Source: Chryseobacterium sp. Bi04 | GTDB lineage: Bacteria > Bacteroidota > Bacteroidia > Flavobacteriales > Weeksellaceae | Length of the DNA stretch: 64,000 nt | Direction of reading: 5' to 3' | NCBI RefSeq assembly: GCF_918698085.1 | Contig: NZ_CAKKLP010000002.1 | Location: 62,001-126,000, forward strand | In this document: piece by piece, positions 60,457 to 64,000 of the stretch | How the letters are laid out: each line of letters begins with the position of its first letter | Position numbering within the stretch: position 1 is the first letter of the stretch | Position numbers and translations under genes: made by a program | Notes under the pieces: model-generated | Database searches by the model: none | Seen by the model: only the letters and a program-made list of their open reading frames with translations | Told to the model about the DNA's origin: nothing

Positions 60457-60523
60457 TTATTTAGAATTATTCCACAAAAATATATAATTATTTTTAACTA
60501 TTCTAAATAAAGCATTATATTTG
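60457..60523. promoter_or_regulatory. Divergent promoters and paired dyad sites between the T9SS gene and the TonB receptor gene
   Basis: Site 1 at 60457-60479 and site 2 at 60488-60510, starts 31 bp apart, match the pair at 59478-59532. TTTATTTAGAAT (60456-60467) and ATTCTAAATAAA (60500-60511) are perfect inverted copies. The minus-strand -7 TATTTTTG (60482-60475) lies over site 1; the plus-strand -7 TATATTTG (60516-60523) directly follows site 2. A repressor bound here would block both promoters. Confidence 0.65.
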
Positions 60524-60542
60524 TCGAAAATTTTTTGCCTTT

Positions 60543-62660
60543 ATGAAGAAGAAAGTACTTTCAATACTGTCGCTGTCAGCCATTTTTTTGGTGAGTGCCC
60601 AACAGCAGGATTCTCTTAAACAGAAAAAAATAGAAGAGGTAGTTGTTACAGGCCAATATACACAGCAGTCTATTAATAAATCAATATATAAAGTTGAAGT
60701 TATTAATGCAGAACAGATTAAGAATATGGCAGCTACCAATGTGGCAGATGTTCTTAACCAAAGTTTGAATGTACTTATTATTTCTGACCGTCAATCAGGA
60801 AACTCTACAGCCAATCTGATGGGACTTGGAGGAGAGTACACTAAAGTTCTGATAGACAATATTCCTGTTGTAGGAGATATAGGCCTGGGAAATAACATAG
60901 ACCTTACCAAGCTTAATGTTAATAATGTTGAAAGAATAGAAGTAGTAAGGGGCTCAATGGGAGTTGATTATGGCAGTAATGCTGTTGCCGGAGTAATCAA
61001 TATTATTACCAAAAAAAACAGCCAGAAACCCCTTACCCTGAATGCTTCTGTACAGGAAGAAACGGTAGGAAAAGAGTATGATTTTAAGAAAAAAGGAGAA
61101 GGAAGACATATCCAGACATTGAATGTAGGATACAACATCAATGACAGCTGGTATGTAGGAGCCAATATCAATCATAATGATTTCCAGGGCTTCAAAGGAA
61201 CTCAGGAAGGCTATAAATATTTTGAACAGGACGGGAAAAGAGGCTATCTATGGCAACCTAAAGACGTCCTGAATGTAGACGGAGTGATACGATACAGTAA
61301 AAATAAAACTTCCATCTTTTACAAATTTGGTTTTGTGAATGAAAAACTAAACTATTATAATCCAACAGTAGGTGAACATTTTTACAGTGTAACTGACAGA
61401 ACGTACTTTTCTAACGACAGAGATTATCAGACCACCCGATATTTACACCAACTTAATGTACAGACCAAATTGGGTGCAGTAAACTATACCGGAGATTTTT
61501 CTTACCAAACTCAGGACAGAAAATACAGGGATTTCAAATACGATATTCCTAACAGAAAAGTAATTGGCGAGAAAGTGGCCTACCAGTCTTATAATAAAGC
61601 GGATGTTTTCTATTCAAGAGGGGTGTTCAGTAACTTTTTAGACAGTAAAAAGATTGATTTCCAGTTAGGATATGAGTTGGATCATACTTCCGGATATGCC
61701 GGTAATATTGCAGGAACCTTTCAGGGAACGGATAATATAAAAAGAAAAATATTTAACTACGCCAATTTTATGTCCATCGAATGGAATGCTACAGATTGGT
61801 TATCATTACGTCCGGGATATCGTCTGGCACTGAGTGATAAGTTTGATGCCCAGCATAATTATTCATTGACTGCAAGAGTGAAAGCGACTGAAAATGATAA
61901 TTTCAGATTGGTCGTAGGAAGCGCCAACCGATTCCCGAATTTTGATGAGCTTTATACCTATATGGTAGACAGTAATCATGATATCAGAGGGAATGAAAAC
62001 CTTACACCGGAACAAGGAATGACAGTTTCCCTAAACGGAGAAAAAAGAATAGCTACAGATTCAGGTTGGAACTTAGGGGTAGGAGCGAGTGCTACTTATC
62101 TTCATGTGAAAGATAGAATAGAGTCTGTAACAGTAAGCAGACAGCCTTTGAAATATCAGTACCTTAATCTGAATACATATGAATCCTATTTATTTGAAGC
62201 CAATTTCAGAGCACAGAAAAATCAGCTTGCTTTAGCTGCCAATGTAGCATACTATGGGATTGCTAAGCAGTTAAAAGACGGAGGCGCAGTTTCACCTAAC
62301 GATTTCTTTTATACACTGGAAGCTAATGCAGTAGTAAATTATACGGTTCCGAATATCAATACTACACTTTCTTTATTCTATAAATATACTGGGAAAACTC
62401 AGGAATTTGTATTAACATCTGACTTGAAGAATCCGGAATACAGAATTGGAGAAAGAGATGATTTCCATATGATGAATTTCATTGTAACACAGCCTTTCTT
62501 TAAAAACCAGCTGGAATTAAGCCTGGGAGTGAAGAATATTTTTGATGTATCTGCAATAAAAGATACAACACTGCCGGGAAATACACATGAAGCTGCAGAT
62601 CCGAATATTAATCTTTTCTATGGCCGAAGTTATCTGGCCAGAGTAAGCTACAATTTTTAA
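60543..62660 (+). CDS. TonB-dependent outer-membrane receptor (HmuR-like haem/iron receptor)
   Basis: A 705-residue receptor. Signal peptide (1-19, FLVSAQ), TonB box KIEEVVVTGQY near residue 28, plug domain (about 40-160, ADVLNQSLNVLIISDRQSGN, VERIEVVRGSMGVDYGSNAV) and a 22-strand barrel. There is no CarboxypepD-like N-terminal domain, so it is not SusC-type. The region near 461-490 (SANRFPNFDELYTYMVDSNH then GNENLTPEQ) aligns with the FRAP/NPNL box of haem receptors, but with NRFP and NENL. It is followed after 10 bp by the HmuY lipoprotein gene. TonB-driven haem or siderophore uptake is inferred. Confidence 0.93.
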   Translation: MKKKVLSILSLSAIFLVSAQQQDSLKQKKIEEVVVTGQYTQQSINKSIYKVEVINAEQIKNMAATNVADVLNQSLNVLIISDRQSGNSTANLMGLGGEYTKVLIDNIPVVGDIGLGNNIDLTKLNVNNVERIEVVRGSMGVDYGSNAVAGVINIITKKNSQKPLTLNASVQEETVGKEYDFKKKGEGRHIQTLNVGYNINDSWYVGANINHNDFQGFKGTQEGYKYFEQDGKRGYLWQPKDVLNVDGVIRYSKNKTSIFYKFGFVNEKLNYYNPTVGEHFYSVTDRTYFSNDRDYQTTRYLHQLNVQTKLGAVNYTGDFSYQTQDRKYRDFKYDIPNRKVIGEKVAYQSYNKADVFYSRGVFSNFLDSKKIDFQLGYELDHTSGYAGNIAGTFQGTDNIKRKIFNYANFMSIEWNATDWLSLRPGYRLALSDKFDAQHNYSLTARVKATENDNFRLVVGSANRFPNFDELYTYMVDSNHDIRGNENLTPEQGMTVSLNGEKRIATDSGWNLGVGASATYLHVKDRIESVTVSRQPLKYQYLNLNTYESYLFEANFRAQKNQLALAANVAYYGIAKQLKDGGAVSPNDFFYTLEANAVVNYTVPNINTTLSLFYKYTGKTQEFVLTSDLKNPEYRIGERDDFHMMNFIVTQPFFKNQLELSLGVKNIFDVSAIKDTTLPGNTHEAADPNINLFYGRSYLARVSYNF

Positions 62661-62670
62661 AATTCTAAAA

Positions 62671-63774
62671 ATGAAAAAAATACTATTTTATCTTATGCTG
62701 GGAGTGTCATTGGTATCGCAGTCCTGCATCAATGATAACGAAGATCCGGTACCTGTAGTTCCTTCCGAGGGAGTATCTGTAAAGCCGGATGTAAGAGGCT
62801 CTGCACAGCCGAATCAGGTATGGATAGATTTTAGTGATGTAGATCAGAATGGACAACCAAGACAGACAGTGAACAGCCGGACAGACTGGGATCTTGCATT
62901 TTATTCAGGGACTGAATTTAAAGTGGTTTTAAATACATCCATCATGATGGCTGCAGCCAAAATTCCCAATATTGCAGATATTGCATCTGTAAAGGAATCT
63001 GATGTGAGCAGTCTAAAAGAGGTAGTACAGGTTGCCAATTTTGATACAGAAAATACCATTTATATTGACGATGTGAAAGGGAACTATCCTTCCAGTCAAA
63101 CCGCGATAGCCGAAATAGATGCTGATCCTGCTAAAAATGCAGTTTATCTTGTGAATTTAGGAAAAGATATCTACAAAGGAAGCATTGCTGTAGGATCTAC
63201 CATAGCTGGAGGAGATGAAAGAGGCTGGATGAAAATACAGGTGACAAGACAGGCTAATGATTACAAAGTACGATACGGAGATATCAACGCTGTTGGCAGT
63301 GCAATAAAAGAGGTTATAATCAAGAAAAATAATGCCTATAACTTTACTTTCTTCAATTCAAAAACAGGTAAGGAAGTAGCGATTCAGCCTGAGAAAGATA
63401 AATGGGACATCAGTTTCTCTGTATTTACCAATATTGTTCAGGGCGCAGGAAGCTACGTGAATTCAGATTTTGTAACCATTAATAACGTTGCTAAAGTAGG
63501 AGCTTATGAGGTGAAATTAACATCCGGATCCGCTGTAGAAGTTTATAATAAATTTAAAAAAGCTGATGTGGATGATTCAAAATTGGTGTATAACGAACAG
63601 AGAGTAATCGGAGGAAACTGGAGAGAAGTAGGACCTTCCGGATCTAAAGTAAAAGGAGATGTGTTTTATATCATTAAAGATGCATCAGGAGCTTATTTTA
63701 AGCTAAGATTTGTACAACTTACCGATGACAAAGGAGAAAGAGGACATCCGATGTTCCAGTATAAAGCATTATAA
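62671..63774 (+). CDS. hmuY: HmuY-family haem-binding lipoprotein
   Basis: A 367-residue lipoprotein (lipobox SQSC near residue 19) of the HmuY family. Markers are VWIDFSDVDQNGQPRQTVNS near 50, RTDWDLAFYSGTEFKVVLNT near 70, KDKWDISFSVFTN near 242 and the final AYFKLRFVQL. HmuY proteins sit on the outer membrane and pass haem to the partner receptor, here encoded 10 bp upstream. The sequence contains only one histidine (near the C-terminus, GHPMF), so the His-His haem ligation of Porphyromonas HmuY is impossible. Methionines (SIMMAAAK near 91) could serve, as in Tannerella Tfo and Prevotella PinO. Otherwise the domain is standard. Confidence 0.92.
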   Translation: MKKILFYLMLGVSLVSQSCINDNEDPVPVVPSEGVSVKPDVRGSAQPNQVWIDFSDVDQNGQPRQTVNSRTDWDLAFYSGTEFKVVLNTSIMMAAAKIPNIADIASVKESDVSSLKEVVQVANFDTENTIYIDDVKGNYPSSQTAIAEIDADPAKNAVYLVNLGKDIYKGSIAVGSTIAGGDERGWMKIQVTRQANDYKVRYGDINAVGSAIKEVIIKKNNAYNFTFFNSKTGKEVAIQPEKDKWDISFSVFTNIVQGAGSYVNSDFVTINNVAKVGAYEVKLTSGSAVEVYNKFKKADVDDSKLVYNEQRVIGGNWREVGPSGSKVKGDVFYIIKDASGAYFKLRFVQLTDDKGERGHPMFQYKAL

Positions 63775-63795
63775 GAAATCAAATAATCATATATC

Positions 63796-63858
63796 ATGAA
63801 ATTGTCATTAACGAAATTCTCCGGTAAACAAAGGAAGACGAGGATGGCAGTTGCATAG
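63796..63858 (+). CDS. Very short frame (20 codons) between hmuY and the next lipoprotein gene
   Basis: ATG at 63796 to TAG at 63858 encodes MKLSLTKFSGKQRKTRMAVA, a basic peptide. It begins 21 bp after the hmuY stop and lies within the likely operon. It could be a small peptide, a remnant or chance; I see no homologue by eye. Confidence 0.2.
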   Translation: MKLSLTKFSGKQRKTRMAVA

Positions 63859-63883
63859 ACCTAGAAAAAATAAATCTGTACAT

Positions 63884-64000
63884 ATGAAAAAATTCATCCT
63901 TGCAGCTTCTGTTCTTATAGCAGTATATTCTTGCAAAAAAGAAGAAGGAGCTAAAAAAGAAAATACAACGGAAGCTGCATCTGAAGCTCCAAAAAGTAAT
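63884..64000 (+). CDS. Lipoprotein, N-terminal part (cut by window end)
   Basis: ATG at 63884; the first 39 codons are seen. A lipoprotein signal (MKKFILAASVLIAVYSC, Cys at 17) is followed by a Lys/Glu/Ala-rich linker (KKEEGAKKENTTEAASEAPK). The functional domain lies beyond the window, so no role can be given. The position 110 bp after hmuY suggests it belongs to the haem-uptake operon. Confidence 0.85.
   Translation, partial: MKKFILAASVLIAVYSCKKEEGAKKENTTEAASEAPKSN

Noticed and set aside
1..64000. tRNA, rRNA, CRISPR array, integrase or phage genes
   Set aside because: Looked for cloverleaf-type GC-rich blocks, regular spaced repeats and recombinase motifs; none seen by eye, so none reported.

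Overview
The window comes from an AT-rich Bacteroidota (Flavobacteriia) chromosome, most likely Chryseobacterium or a close Weeksellaceae relative. The evidence is: six reading frames end in type IX secretion (T9SS) sorting domains; the gliding-motility genes gldF and gldG are present; ribosomal protein S1 has the Bacteroidota-type leader and promoter; many genes carry the Bacteroidota -7 promoter element TAnnTTTG; and the glycosylasparaginase closely resembles, from memory, the enzyme characterised in Elizabethkingia (Flavobacterium) meningosepticum. I saw no rRNA, tRNA, CRISPR array, transposase or phage gene.

Layout. 0-8 kb: partial AraC regulator, ccoG, an SMP-30 lipoprotein followed by a tandemly duplicated inverted-repeat element, a DbpA-type helicase, a secreted Ntn-hydrolase and rpsA. 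8-23 kb: secreted T9SS proteins (a VWA-like protein, an M36 protease and a purple acid phosphatase) interleaved with an EamA transporter, an alpha/beta hydrolase, a divergent MFS/AraC pair, rplS and a YwqK-repeat protein. 23-27 kb: the two subunits of 3-oxoacid CoA-transferase, separated by an oppositely oriented ABC exporter. 27-36 kb: GH20 hexosaminidase, a Crp regulator with two half-size YeeE/YedE proteins, then an efflux-type operon (DUF3302, HlyD, TolC) behind a second Crp regulator. 36-43 kb: glycosylasparaginase, a lipoprotein, cutC, GH2 beta-mannosidase, and AEC and TauE transporters. 43-55 kb: priA, dacB, a T9SS M1 peptidase, a JmjC-like cupin, a 2-amino-3-ketobutyrate ligase-type gene, hemJ, gldF and gldG. 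55-58 kb: two small proteins of unknown role, an Rrf2 regulator, a second TauE and a monooxygenase. 58-64 kb: a probable haem/iron acquisition locus.

How the genes fit together. GH20 hexosaminidase, glycosylasparaginase and beta-mannosidase lie within 14 kb and could together dismantle the core of N-linked glycans. The T9SS cargo and GldFG fit a surface-active, secreting lifestyle. The right end combines a HmuY-like T9SS protein split by a one-base frameshift, a choice-of-anchor-J-like T9SS protein, a TonB-dependent receptor and a HmuY lipoprotein. Two of its intergenic regions share a pair of 23-bp dyad sites, which points to one common regulator.

The most interesting non-coding signal is a set of long nested inverted-repeat elements in intergenic DNA (about 3.0-3.5, 15.1-15.4, 30.6, 37.0, 38.5 and 41.3 kb). 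One of them was duplicated together with the 3' end of the neighbouring gene. Product names rest on reading motifs by eye; no database search was run.
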